Below, in pieces: positions 1 through 7,376 of a DNA stretch of 21,443 nt; position 1 is the stretch's first letter, and each line of letters begins with the position of its first letter. The stretch lies in assembly GCA_964648985.1 (NCBI GenBank), contig CAZYMS010000022.1, positions 1-21,443 on the forward strand. The letters are read 5' to 3'. Below the pieces are notes generated by a model that saw only the letters and a program-made list of their open reading frames with translations, did not search any database and had not been told where the DNA came from. Position numbers and translations under genes: made by a program. This stretch comes from JAEUSE01 sp964648985 (GTDB lineage: Bacteria; Patescibacteriota; Doudnabacteria; UBA920).

Positions 1-20
1 ATTTTCATATATTTCTTTTA

Positions 21-49
21 TTTACGGGAAAAAAGATTAGTGCTATAAT
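21..49 (+). promoter_or_regulatory. Promoter of pyruvate kinase gene
   Basis: A -35-like TTTACG (21-26) and a perfect TATAAT (44-49) are separated by 17 bases. Transcription would begin near 56, giving a leader of about 18 bases before the ATG at 74, with no Shine-Dalgarno sequence in it. Similar short leaders are predicted for the pilin gene and the ABC-F upstream ORF in this window. Confidence 0.55.
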
Positions 50-73
50 TTTTGAGCATTTAACTACATTTTT

Positions 74-1483
74 ATGATGAAACGAACTAAAATTGTTGCT
101 ACCATTGGCCCGGCATCGCAGCCAGTGCCAGTGCTAACCAAGATGATACAAGCGGGTATGAACATGGCCCGTATTAATTTTTCTCATGGTACACACGAGA
201 GCAATTTAAAGAGCATAGAGAACGTACGTATTGCGAGCAAAAAGCTTGGCATGCCTGTTGCTATACTTGCTGACCTCCAAGGTCCAAAAATCCGCGTAAG
301 CAATATTCCCGAAGCTATCCCTATTAAAGCTGGTCAGAAGATAACTATTGGAGAAGATTTTCCGATGGACTTTGATATTACTGGTTCTATGAAGCCGGGA
401 GAGCGTCTGCTCATAGAAGATGGTTTAATCGAGTTCAAGGTGCTTAAGGTCGTTCCAACCAAAGGCAAGGTGCAAGGAAAAATTTACTGTGAAGTGGTAA
501 ATGGTGACGCAGTTCGTCCACGTAAGAGCATTAACATGCCCGACACGAAGACCACATTCCCAATCATTACAGAAAAAGATTTTGAAGATTTAAAGTTTGC
601 CTTGAAGCAGGACGTGGATTATGTTGCCCTCTCCTTTGTCCGCGGCCCTGAAGATATCGTGAATCTGAAGGAAGTCATAAAGAAGCATCTGCCTAAAGGG
701 TTTACTATGCCAAAGACTATGGCGAAGATAGAAATTCCAGGAGCGGTGGAGCGCTTTGATGAAATTTTAAAAGAAGTTGATTCAGTTATGGTGGCGCGTG
801 GAGATTTGGGTGTAGAAATTCCTGCGGCTAAAGTTCCGGTGGTGCAGAAGATTATGGTTCGCAAATGTCTGCAAGCTGCGAAACCGGTAATTGTGGCAAC
901 ACAAATGATGGATTCCATGATACGTAATCCACGTCCGACTCGTGCCGAGGTAAGCGACGTGGCAAACGCGGTTATAGATCGCGCAGACGCTGTAATGCTT
1001 TCAGGTGAGTCTTCTACTGGTCTGTATCCAGTCGAGAGCGTTCAGACTATGACAGACATTATTCGCGATGTAGAAGCATCTGAATTCATGGGCCAGGAAT
1101 GTTTGTTTATGGGGGAGAAAGACGAAGCGCACGCTGCTGCAATTGCCGGAAGTGCATGCGATTTGGCTCGCGGCGTGAGCGCAGAAGCAATTATTGGTGT
1201 AACGGAAAGTGGTTTTACCGCTCGTTTTATGTCTCACCAACGTCCCCATGCACCAGTGTATATGCTTTCTACTAATCCTTCTGTGGTTCGGCAAATGGCC
1301 CTTCTCTGGGGTGTGCAGCCTGTTATGAAGAAGTGGGTAAAAGACGCAATTGCTTTGCTTGACCACGCAGTAGAAGAAGTAAAGAAAGCTGGCTTTGTGA
1401 AAAAAGGTCAGCGCGTAGTGGTGGTCGCCGGTAGGCCAACTGGTTCCCGCATTAATATTGTAGAAGTTAAAGTTGTAAAGTAG
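74..1483 (+). CDS. pyk: Pyruvate kinase
   Basis: Catalyses phosphoenolpyruvate + ADP to pyruvate + ATP, the last step of lower glycolysis, in the cytoplasm. The 469-aa product has the usual length and motif order: TKIVATIGPAS at the N-terminus, MARINFSHG (about 31-39) with the active-site Arg/Asn/Ser/His cluster, ADLQGPKIRV, the B-domain, MAKIE with the catalytic Lys, VARGDLGVEIP with the metal-binding Asp, and VIVATQMMDSM followed by PRPTRAEVSDVANAV. A C-terminal regulatory-type domain follows. The usual VxDGxDAVMLSGETAxG reads IDRADAVMLSGESSTG here, a mild departure in a conserved loop. The second codon is also ATG, so the start could be one residue later. No Shine-Dalgarno is visible. It is monocistronic, with its own promoter and a strong terminator. 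The identification is secure. Confidence 0.97.
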   Translation: MMKRTKIVATIGPASQPVPVLTKMIQAGMNMARINFSHGTHESNLKSIENVRIASKKLGMPVAILADLQGPKIRVSNIPEAIPIKAGQKITIGEDFPMDFDITGSMKPGERLLIEDGLIEFKVLKVVPTKGKVQGKIYCEVVNGDAVRPRKSINMPDTKTTFPIITEKDFEDLKFALKQDVDYVALSFVRGPEDIVNLKEVIKKHLPKGFTMPKTMAKIEIPGAVERFDEILKEVDSVMVARGDLGVEIPAAKVPVVQKIMVRKCLQAAKPVIVATQMMDSMIRNPRPTRAEVSDVANAVIDRADAVMLSGESSTGLYPVESVQTMTDIIRDVEASEFMGQECLFMGEKDEAHAAAIAGSACDLARGVSAEAIIGVTESGFTARFMSHQRPHAPVYMLSTNPSVVRQMALLWGVQPVMKKWVKDAIALLDHAVEEVKKAGFVKKGQRVVVVAGRPTGSRINIVEVKVVK

Positions 1484-1496
1484 TATTTGCGATAAA

Positions 1497-1526
1497 GTTC
1501 CTTGCTCGGTGCAAGGAACTTTTTTT
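1497..1526 (+). terminator. Intrinsic terminator after pyk
   Basis: Perfect 9-bp stem GTTCCTTGC / GCAAGGAAC with a five-base loop (TCGGT), followed by seven T residues. It begins 13 bases after the pyk stop codon. Flanking GATAAA/TTTATC extends the pairing. Confidence 0.9.
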
Positions 1527-1563
1527 ATCGAATAGGGGTCCTAGTCCTGAAGGGGGTATGGTA

Positions 1564-1581
1564 TTATATATATATATATAT
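1564..1581 (+). repeat. TA dinucleotide run upstream of the 431-aa gene
   Basis: About nine uninterrupted TA/AT dinucleotides lie 18 bases before the ATG at 1599, overlapping the only plausible -10 region (TATTAT at 1562-1567). A dinucleotide run in a promoter can vary in length by slippage, but whether it does so here cannot be judged from one sequence. Confidence 0.7.
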
Positions 1582-1598
1582 CCAAAAAGCATTTATAT

Positions 1599-2894
1599 AT
1601 GAAAAAAAGTGAAAAAAGTACTTGGTTTTCGCGGGTCCCTTTAGTATTCAGTGGTCTGGGTCTGGTGTCGTTTCTAGTGGGTATTGGTTTATTCGGTACG
1701 GCTCCTTATAATGTAAAACAAATATTGCACGTTAACGGCCTGTCTTCTTCGGCTCATTATGGCGGATCGCCTCTATTTGTTGCAGTAAGCCGATCCTATG
1801 TACAACCAGGAGAGAGTTACTACTTGTATGCGGTCGAGCCTGTGGGGACGGCTATTACTTCTTATACAGGACCTTTAGACTACCAATTGACTTTGTGTAC
1901 AGGACCAAAATTTGACATGTGTACTTCTAGTACTGGGCGTTGGCTGAATATGTCTAACGGTTTAACCGTGGCCAATCTATCTACAGATATAGTTCGTGGC
2001 GTATACAAAGCTCGCTTTAGGCCAAGCAGCTCGAGTGTGGGTTGGAGTAATGAGATTCAAGTAAACGTAGGTACTACTGTTGGCCTAGAGAACATGAGGG
2101 ACTATTGGCTCATGCCACAAACCGAGGCTACGTTTGTTGGAAAGAATAATAGAACAGGCGAGTCGTTTACTGCTAAAGTGGGGTACAAGGACATACAGCT
2201 GCCCTGTTTGCCTGCCGGTGCAGGTGTAAAAGCAATGTATATAATTAAAGATAGAACAAATGGATATTGGGCCCCGGGTAGTCCGTCCAATTTGCTATGG
2301 TATTTAACGCCTTGGCATAATGCCGGTTTTCACGATACGTATTTAAATGCAGAAGGGCATGAAGCGTATGAGCTGGGTGGCCAATCTAATTTAGAATTTA
2401 CTCAGAATTTTAAGAATGTACAGCACTCATATAGGTATGGATCAACAAACCCCAACTTTCCTGGTTATGTATTGGCACCCCAATGGGTGGGCGCAGGATG
2501 GGGTGTAGGAAATGCAGCGCAGACTTATTCAGACAGTGCAGGACCAGATACTCACTTGTGCGCACCTCGAGGCAATACGGGTGTTGGAACATGGGCTGTC
2601 CACGCAGACATAGTTAATCTTGCATTGCCGAAATACAATGGGCCTGCCATTATGATGAGTTATTGGGAATTATTTGGCGTGGACGCGTATGTAGAAAGAT
2701 GGTTTTTCGTAAAAGGAGTTGGCCTTGTAAAAATTCAGGCTAACACATACGGTACTGCCTCCGGGGAATATTGTGATAGAGACCCGGATTGTTACGTAAA
2801 CAGAATTATGCAAAAACCTCAGGTTGAAATGACGCTTGCGCAGTACGCCACATCGGCTACAGTTCAGCAGCCATCAAGGCAAAAAGCTCGTTAG
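1599..2894 (+). CDS. Secreted or membrane-anchored protein of unknown function
   Basis: I do not recognise a family. The 431-aa product begins with a lysine-rich stretch (MKKSEK) and one hydrophobic segment at about residues 13-33, consistent with an uncleaved signal anchor or Sec signal peptide. The rest is polar, rich in Gly, Ser, Tyr, Trp and Asn, and typical of an extracytoplasmic beta-rich domain. Seven cysteines lie outside the membrane segment, several in close pairs (LCTGPKFDMC, CDRDPDC), which would suit disulfides. The C-terminal part has a patch resembling those of secreted or lipoprotein-like domains (VERWFFVKGVGLVKI). The ATG follows an AT-rich stretch without Shine-Dalgarno. It stands alone between the pyk terminator and a palindromic repeat. 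A cell-surface role is inferred only from the signal anchor. Confidence 0.85.
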   Translation: MKKSEKSTWFSRVPLVFSGLGLVSFLVGIGLFGTAPYNVKQILHVNGLSSSAHYGGSPLFVAVSRSYVQPGESYYLYAVEPVGTAITSYTGPLDYQLTLCTGPKFDMCTSSTGRWLNMSNGLTVANLSTDIVRGVYKARFRPSSSSVGWSNEIQVNVGTTVGLENMRDYWLMPQTEATFVGKNNRTGESFTAKVGYKDIQLPCLPAGAGVKAMYIIKDRTNGYWAPGSPSNLLWYLTPWHNAGFHDTYLNAEGHEAYELGGQSNLEFTQNFKNVQHSYRYGSTNPNFPGYVLAPQWVGAGWGVGNAAQTYSDSAGPDTHLCAPRGNTGVGTWAVHADIVNLALPKYNGPAIMMSYWELFGVDAYVERWFFVKGVGLVKIQANTYGTASGEYCDRDPDCYVNRIMQKPQVEMTLAQYATSATVQQPSRQKAR

Positions 2895-2907
2895 AATGTT
2901 GTTTTTG

Positions 2908-2946
2908 AAAAAAGGGTCACCCTTTCTGCAAAAAGGGTCACCCTTT
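2908..2946. repeat. Double palindrome, probable bidirectional terminator
   Basis: Two copies of the palindrome AAAGGGTCACCCTTT, separated by CTGC, lie in tandem and can also fold on each other as one long hairpin with a central C-C mismatch. T-rich sequence follows on the + strand and the A-run at the left gives U on the - strand. It sits between convergent genes (1599-2894 on + and 2962-3369 on -) and probably ends both. Its design resembles the longer palindromes at 14963-15005 and 16746-16792. Confidence 0.7.
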
Positions 2947-2961
2947 TATTTTTATTCTATC

Positions 2962-3369
2962 TTATCGCATGAACACTACTTCCAGTTTAATGCGGTCAGG
3001 GTCTTCGAAGAACGTTGCGTAATATTCTTCCATATCGTATTCATCCGAATAGTCTTTTGGAAGCTCTGCATACAAACGATGGATGTTATTCTCTGCTAGA
3101 AATGCATCAAAATCATCTACAGTCTGGGCGGAATCTACTCGAAATGCTAAGTGGTTCAGTCCCGCGTTTTTGCGGTGGAAACCTTTTGCAGCATATACTT
3201 CATCTGTTTGCACAATAAACAAATGTGTCTTGTCTGGCGCAGCAAAACCAACTACCTTCTCAGTATGCATCATTTTAGTCCAGCCAAGCTTGGACAGTAT
3301 TAGCAAATAGAACTTTTCCGATATGTCTAAATTGGATACGTTGACTTCTATGTGGGCCAGGGAGTTCAT
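2962..3369 (-). CDS. Glyoxalase/bleomycin-resistance/dioxygenase (VOC) superfamily protein
   Basis: A 135-aa single-domain member of the vicinal oxygen chelate fold. The paired beta-alpha-beta-beta-beta modules are visible: LAHIEVNVSNLDISEKFY at the N-terminus and LNHLAFRVDS at about 71-80, ending in FEDPDRIKLEVVF. Candidate metal ligands are H6, H73 and E130, in the positions used by VOC enzymes. Members include lyases, dioxygenases and antibiotic-binding proteins, so substrate cannot be assigned. The ATG has no Shine-Dalgarno. It lies downstream of the DUF2238-like gene on the same strand with a 56-base gap and may be co-transcribed with it. The palindrome after its stop probably ends transcription. 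Confidence 0.88.
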   Translation of the reverse strand: MNSLAHIEVNVSNLDISEKFYLLILSKLGWTKMMHTEKVVGFAAPDKTHLFIVQTDEVYAAKGFHRKNAGLNHLAFRVDSAQTVDDFDAFLAENNIHRLYAELPKDYSDEYDMEEYYATFFEDPDRIKLEVVFMR

Positions 3370-3425
3370 ATATGTTGATCGAGTAAAGTATTAGAACAAA
3401 GAGACTGTTTGATGTGCGAGATGCT

Positions 3426-3833
3426 TCAAAGTTTATCTATACGGTTCTTTCTTGTGGCGAAGGCGATGAGCGTGCCACCAATAAGGCCGCAGAGCAAATC
3501 GCCCATCGTGTCTGCTACAGATGGCTGCATGTTGGTTCTAAAAGTGTGGTCTAGCATAAATTCAAAAAACTCCCATCCTACTGCAACGAAAGAAACCATA
3601 GCCACCACCATTACTATTAAAAGTGAGGAATGTACGACTCCAATGAACCCTCGGCTTTTTGCATAGGGGTAGAGTTGTAGTGAGGATGCGGCTATGCTCA
3701 TGCCCCCTAATAGGTGCATGATTTTATCTACGTGCGCCCACCAGTAGTATCCGCCAGTGTAGGTTAAAAAGATGTGCACGCATAGCACTAGAGTCGGCCA
3801 TTGAATAAGTTTGAGAAAAAATTTCATCGTCAT
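3426..3833 (-). CDS. YjdF/DUF2238-like integral membrane protein
   Basis: A 135-aa polytopic protein with about four hydrophobic segments (roughly 11-30, 37-56, 64-86 and 111-126). The pattern of polar residues inside membrane helices matches the DUF2238 (YjdF) family: DKIMHLLGG (D36, H40), WEFFEF (E88) and DTMGDLLCGLIGG (D108, D112). Function in that family is not established; the conserved Asp, His and Glu suggest ion or metal handling or a membrane enzyme, which is inference. Translation could start at either of two Met codons (residues 1 or 3). The start lies three bases after the stop of the small frameshifted reading frame at 3837-3993, suggesting translational coupling. Confidence 0.75.
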   Translation of the reverse strand: MTMKFFLKLIQWPTLVLCVHIFLTYTGGYYWWAHVDKIMHLLGGMSIAASSLQLYPYAKSRGFIGVVHSSLLIVMVVAMVSFVAVGWEFFEFMLDHTFRTNMQPSVADTMGDLLCGLIGGTLIAFATRKNRIDKL

Positions 3834-3836
3834 ATA

Positions 3837-3993
3837 CTATGCGCCTTCAAATATCTTGGCCGCTGATTTTATTTCTGTAATGTCTAAAGTGTGTAAGGTA
3901 TAAGGCGCACGCGAGCCTAAGGCTATCTTGTCTGTGGTGGAGACCCGGAATAGCAGAGAGGCGTTCAGACAGAGTTTTAGTTTTAATATTCAT
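3837..3993 (-). pseudogene. Possible small gene (about 51 codons) interrupted by a +1 frameshift
   Basis: An ATG at 3993 opens a frame reading MNIKTKTLSERLSAIP, starting 11 bases after the stop of the CHAP-like gene. Near CCGGG (3944-3948) the protein-like signal moves to the next frame, reading VSTTDKIALGSRAPYTLH and on to FEGA, with a stop at 3837-3839, three bases before the start of the DUF2238-like gene. The downstream frame has no start codon of its own. Removing one G would join the two parts into one short protein that fills the gap between its neighbours. This could be a pseudogene, a sequencing or assembly error, or chance open frames. No family is recognised. Confidence 0.35.
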
Positions 3994-4004
3994 GTTCGTG
4001 GAAA

Positions 4005-4466
4005 TTACTTTCCAAGCAGGGGATGCCAAAGTATTTGCTCGATCTTCCGTTTGCTGTTAAATGTCCAGTGGTGCTTGGCCGGTACTTTTTTGGTCGTGCT
4101 ATTGCTTATTGCTTCGTTGCGACCTATATAGAAACCAATGTGACGATGAGGCTCCCCGTGTTGCTGTTGCGTTTCCCACACCAACACTGCACCAATTTTT
4201 GGTTTTCGGATGGGTTTCCATCCAGAAGCAGCCAGGTCTTTTACTGCGGAGTCTACAGTGGCATGCGGACTTTGCATAAGGTCATGGGTGTACAAAATAA
4301 ACGAAGCAAAATAAGCGCAGGAAAGTGCACCGCCATCTAATACATCGGTAATGTTTTTTGCGTCTTGGCGCATGTACAGGTGCTGGAACATTTTCGTCCC
4401 AACACTTCCCTGTATCATGGCTGTATAATTTCTGGCAATGGCAAGCTTCGTGTTCTTTGTTGTCAT
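4005..4466 (-). CDS. CHAP/NlpC-P60-like cysteine hydrolase
   Basis: A 153-aa papain-like amidase candidate. The catalytic Cys would be C50 in GGALSCAYFASFIL at the start of a helix. The pattern LAASGWKPIRKPKIGAVLVWE (about 78-98) matches the strand region before the active-site His, and H109 in HRHIGFYIGRNEAISNS fits the CHAP/NlpC HxGxY motif, with N122 or a later residue as the third member. Known relatives cleave peptide or amide bonds in peptidoglycan. No signal peptide or membrane segment is visible, so export would need another route, or the substrate is internal or a recycled cell-wall fragment. It is the first gene of a - strand cluster with the small frameshifted frame, the membrane protein and the VOC protein. 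Confidence 0.75.
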   Translation of the reverse strand: MTTKNTKLAIARNYTAMIQGSVGTKMFQHLYMRQDAKNITDVLDGGALSCAYFASFILYTHDLMQSPHATVDSAVKDLAASGWKPIRKPKIGAVLVWETQQQHGEPHRHIGFYIGRNEAISNSTTKKVPAKHHWTFNSKRKIEQILWHPLLGK

Positions 4467-4504
4467 ATGGGCTCTCTATAATCACATTGTCCCACATAAC
4501 ATCA

Positions 4505-4526
4505 AAACCCCGCAAATACGGGGTTT
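4505..4526 (-). terminator. Terminator after tRNA-Ser
   Basis: On the - strand, AAACCCCG and CGGGGTTT form an 8-bp stem with a six-base loop (TATTTG) followed by a short T-run. It begins 15 bases after the encoded CCA end of the tRNA. Confidence 0.75.
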
Positions 4527-4539
4527 AACTATCTGCACT

Positions 4540-4631
<92 letters not shown>

Positions 4632-4661
4632 ATCATTAGGGCAGATTTCTGAAAATGGCTT

Positions 4662-4691
4662 AAATTAGGTTTAAAAGCCCAACTATTGTAA
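4662..4691 (-). promoter_or_regulatory. Possible tRNA-Ser promoter
   Basis: On the - strand TTACAA (4686-4691) and TAATTT (4662-4667) are 18 bases apart. The predicted start lies about 24 bases upstream of the mature tRNA 5' end. The match is moderate and the region is AT-rich, so this is tentative. Confidence 0.35.
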
Positions 4692-4750
4692 CATCTGAGA
4701 CTTGCTTTGTCGAGTTGCCTTAAGACTGCTTTTTCAGCTACAGTTAGTGT

Positions 4751-5347
4751 ATGGAAACAACCCTGCACATACCTAAATCACATCTATTTGGCTCGATTGT
4801 TTTGCGTGCGTTAGAGTTTGCTGCATTGGCCCATGAGGGCCAACGAAGGCGCGGCGCAGCACAAGTGCCTTATATATCTCATCCAGCCGCAGTGGGTCTT
4901 ATTTTGGCTCGTGCCGGTTTTGAAGACTCTGTCGTGGCAGCTGGAGTATTGCATGATGTTATTGAAGATACACCTGTTACTGCAGAAGAACTCACACTGC
5001 ATTTTGGTGATGTAATAACACAGATTGTGCTTGGTGCAAGCGAGGATAAAAGCTTGGCGTACGATGTTCGTAAGGCTCAATATGCACAGCACATACGGAG
5101 TGCTTCTCATGAAGTGAAAGCGGTAAGTTCGGCAGATAAGATTGCTAATTTGACCAATCTAATTATTTTATACGAGGCAGGGGAAGATGCGTTTGCTGTA
5201 GTGTATCCACACAATACAGTAGACCGGGTTGCACGGCAAGCGCAGGCGGAATACGATGCAGTTGCTCATAATTTTAACCATACTATTGTCCAAGAGCATC
5301 GTGCGGTACTGGATGTATTTCTTACGTGGTTACAAAGGGTTGAGTAA
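4751..5347 (+). CDS. HD-domain phosphohydrolase, SpoT/MESH1-like
   Basis: A 198-aa single-domain HD protein resembling the hydrolase half of RelA/SpoT. Visible metal and active-site motifs are LAHEGQRRRG (H28), YISHPAAV (H44), GVLHDVIEDT (H68-D69, E72-D73) and SSADKIANL (D129). In that family these bind Mn2+ and remove the 3'-pyrophosphate of (p)ppGpp. There is no synthetase, TGS or ACT domain, so this would be a stand-alone small alarmone hydrolase, or another nucleotide phosphohydrolase with this fold. The ATG at 4751 has no Shine-Dalgarno. dnaG starts 18 bases after its stop on the same strand, so the two are probably co-transcribed. That is suggestive because (p)ppGpp is known to inhibit bacterial primase. 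Confidence 0.88.
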   Translation: METTLHIPKSHLFGSIVLRALEFAALAHEGQRRRGAAQVPYISHPAAVGLILARAGFEDSVVAAGVLHDVIEDTPVTAEELTLHFGDVITQIVLGASEDKSLAYDVRKAQYAQHIRSASHEVKAVSSADKIANLTNLIILYEAGEDAFAVVYPHNTVDRVARQAQAEYDAVAHNFNHTIVQEHRAVLDVFLTWLQRVE

Positions 5348-5365
5348 ATTATCTCGCATTATTTC

Positions 5366-7150
5366 ATGGCAGACCAGGTTATACAAGAAATAAAGGAGCG
5401 GCTCGATATAGTGGAAGTCATAGGTTCCTATCTTCAGCTTAAGCGTGCGGGAGTAAATTTCCGTGCGAATTGCCCCTTTCATAATGAAAAGAGCCCTAGC
5501 TTTAACGTGAACCCTGCTCGGCAGATTTGGCATTGCTTTGGTTGCGGCGAGGGCGGAGACGTGTTTAGCTTTATTCAAAAATACGAGCATTTAGAATTTC
5601 CAGAGGTACTGAAACTACTGGCTGATAGAGCTGGCGTCGTACTGCCGGAGCGAAGGCCAGAAGATGCGAAACAGCAACTGCTTCGTGAGCGTGTATATAG
5701 AGTGAACAGCTTTGCGGCAAAGTATTATCACCAGCTTTTATTCTCTGGACAGGGCAAGAGAGCGTTTGAATATATTTCCAGTCGAGGCCTTACGGATGAT
5801 ACTCTGCGCACGTGGGAGGTGGGGTATGCGCCCGATGAATTTCAGGTTCTCGAAAAAGCTCTTCTCGCAAAGGGTGCGAGTCGGGATGATCTCGTGCTGG
5901 CTGGCGTATCGACAAAATCTGCAAGGGGTACATATGATCGCTTTCGAGGGCGGATTACATTTCCTATTTTTGACTTTGCAGGTAAGGCGGTTGGTTTTTC
6001 TGCACGCATTCTACCGTGGCTAGAAAAGGCAGATCAGCCCGGGGCAAAATATATTAATAGCTCAGAAAGTCCCGTATATAACAAGAGTCAAATACTTTTT
6101 GGATTGTTTCAGGCAAAAAGCGCCATTCGTGAGCAAGATTATGTAGTCATAGTTGAAGGGCAGATGGACTGTATTAAAGCACATCAGGCAGGGTTTCGTA
6201 ATACTGTTGCTACCAGCGGGACTGCCCTTACCCAGCAACAGCTCAGACTTTTGGGACGTCTGACTAAAAATTTAAAGTTGTGTTTTGACGCAGATGCCGC
6301 AGGGCAACGCGCTGCCAAGAAGGCAGGAATACTTGCATTGGAATTAGGTTTTTCAGTTAAGTTAGTGACAGTCCGGGGGGCGAAAGATGCGGATGAACTT
6401 ATAAGTCTAAATCCTAAATTGTGGGAGGAGGCTCTTCAGCAAAGTATATGGTTTGTTGAGCACTTTATCTTAGAGGCCGATGCACACTACCCTTCTCGTA
6501 GTGTTGCCCAGCAGAAATTTGTAGCACAAGAAGTTGTGCCTCTTTTACAGCTTTTGCCTGACCCACTTGAGCGTGACAAATATACTAAAGAGATATCAGA
6601 ACGATTTGGCTTTAGTCAGTCTGTGATGATTGCTATGGTTAAGGCTGGCATACCTACCCCTCCAGAGCAGGGCAGTGTCCAGGAGCAACCGATACCAGGC
6701 CCAGATATGCAAAAAGAGTCTATTCCGGGTAGTGAAAAGAGTATGCTGGGAACTTTTCTAATTAATCCCTCCATGCTTGCCTTATGGCATACAGAAGGTG
6801 GTACGCTTGCAGATTTTAAGGCCCCTGGCGTACAAAGTTTGGTGGCATCTCTTATGAACAATCAGCAAGGATTAGTGCTGCAGAACATACTTGCGCAAGA
6901 GGCATTGTTTATGTTAGAATCGGAAAAGACTAGTTTTGACGGAAATGAGGCAGCATTCCAATTGGAGCTGCAAAAGTATGTATATACATTCCGTCTGACA
7001 GCGCTGAAAAGCGAACAGCAACAAGCAACAGCCGCTATACGTGGGGCTGAAGCGGGTAATAACCCGCAGCTGTTACAGAATTTACAGCGTGCATTTGTCG
7101 AGCTTAGCAACCGTAGGCTTGACCTAGAAAGAAAAATTCAGTCTTTATAA
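5366..7150 (+). CDS. dnaG: DNA primase DnaG
   Basis: Synthesises the RNA primers for lagging-strand replication. The 594-aa product shows the CHC2 zinc-binding domain with C36, H39, C57 and C60 (NCPFHNEKSPSF and HCFGCGEGGDVFSF), the catalytic core, a Toprim domain with VIVEGQMD (E264) and CFDADAAG (D308, D310) that binds the catalytic metals, and a C-terminal alpha-helical region of about 150 residues expected to bind the DnaB helicase. Length is usual. The ATG at 5366 fits the family N-terminus (QEIKERLDIVEVI) and has no Shine-Dalgarno. It lies between the HD hydrolase and rpoD, the arrangement of the conserved macromolecular-synthesis operon, here without rpsU. Confidence 0.98.
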   Translation: MADQVIQEIKERLDIVEVIGSYLQLKRAGVNFRANCPFHNEKSPSFNVNPARQIWHCFGCGEGGDVFSFIQKYEHLEFPEVLKLLADRAGVVLPERRPEDAKQQLLRERVYRVNSFAAKYYHQLLFSGQGKRAFEYISSRGLTDDTLRTWEVGYAPDEFQVLEKALLAKGASRDDLVLAGVSTKSARGTYDRFRGRITFPIFDFAGKAVGFSARILPWLEKADQPGAKYINSSESPVYNKSQILFGLFQAKSAIREQDYVVIVEGQMDCIKAHQAGFRNTVATSGTALTQQQLRLLGRLTKNLKLCFDADAAGQRAAKKAGILALELGFSVKLVTVRGAKDADELISLNPKLWEEALQQSIWFVEHFILEADAHYPSRSVAQQKFVAQEVVPLLQLLPDPLERDKYTKEISERFGFSQSVMIAMVKAGIPTPPEQGSVQEQPIPGPDMQKESIPGSEKSMLGTFLINPSMLALWHTEGGTLADFKAPGVQSLVASLMNNQQGLVLQNILAQEALFMLESEKTSFDGNEAAFQLELQKYVYTFRLTALKSEQQQATAAIRGAEAGNNPQLLQNLQRAFVELSNRRLDLERKIQSL

Positions 7151-7183
7151 ACATACAATTGAGAAGTATTTATTGTTAGGGTC

Positions 7184-7264
7184 TCCGAGCTTGGCCGATT
7201 TCGATGTCAGGGCTCTGCACCGGGCCTTGCCGTACTTTCTAGTACGTCTTGGTCCCTGCTCGGA
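7184..7264 (+). other. Structured dnaG-rpoD intergenic segment
   Basis: The 226-base gap between dnaG and rpoD holds no convincing ORF but clear pairing potential. TCCGAGC (7184-7190) pairs with GCTCGGA (7258-7264). Inside lies the perfect hairpin CGTACT-TTCT-AGTACG (7231-7246). AGGG with CCCT, or GGGCC with GGTCC including a G-U pair, give alternative middle helices. The segment is more GC-rich than the AT-rich sequence around it. It could be an rpoD leader element, an RNA-processing site separating dnaG from rpoD, or a small RNA on either strand. No known RNA family is recognised. Confidence 0.45.
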
Positions 7265-7376
7265 TTTTGTATTGAACTCGACTCCATCGCGTAAGTCTGA
7301 TTATCAATTGGTTTTGAAACTAGTCGGTTTTTAGAATTCTGCGGCAGTTTGCCTCATTAATTTTTTTATACTATAT

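Noticed and set aside
619..1366. Open frames on the - strand inside pyk
   Set aside because: They are antisense to a secure gene, have no recognisable motifs and no initiation signals.
2836..3099. 87-codon + strand frame overlapping the end of the 431-aa gene
   Set aside because: It reads through the double palindrome and the antisense strand of the VOC gene, with low-complexity translation.
7349..7372. TTGCCT and TATACT as an rpoD promoter
   Set aside because: The spacer is only 12 bases; no other -35 fits, so no promoter is annotated there.
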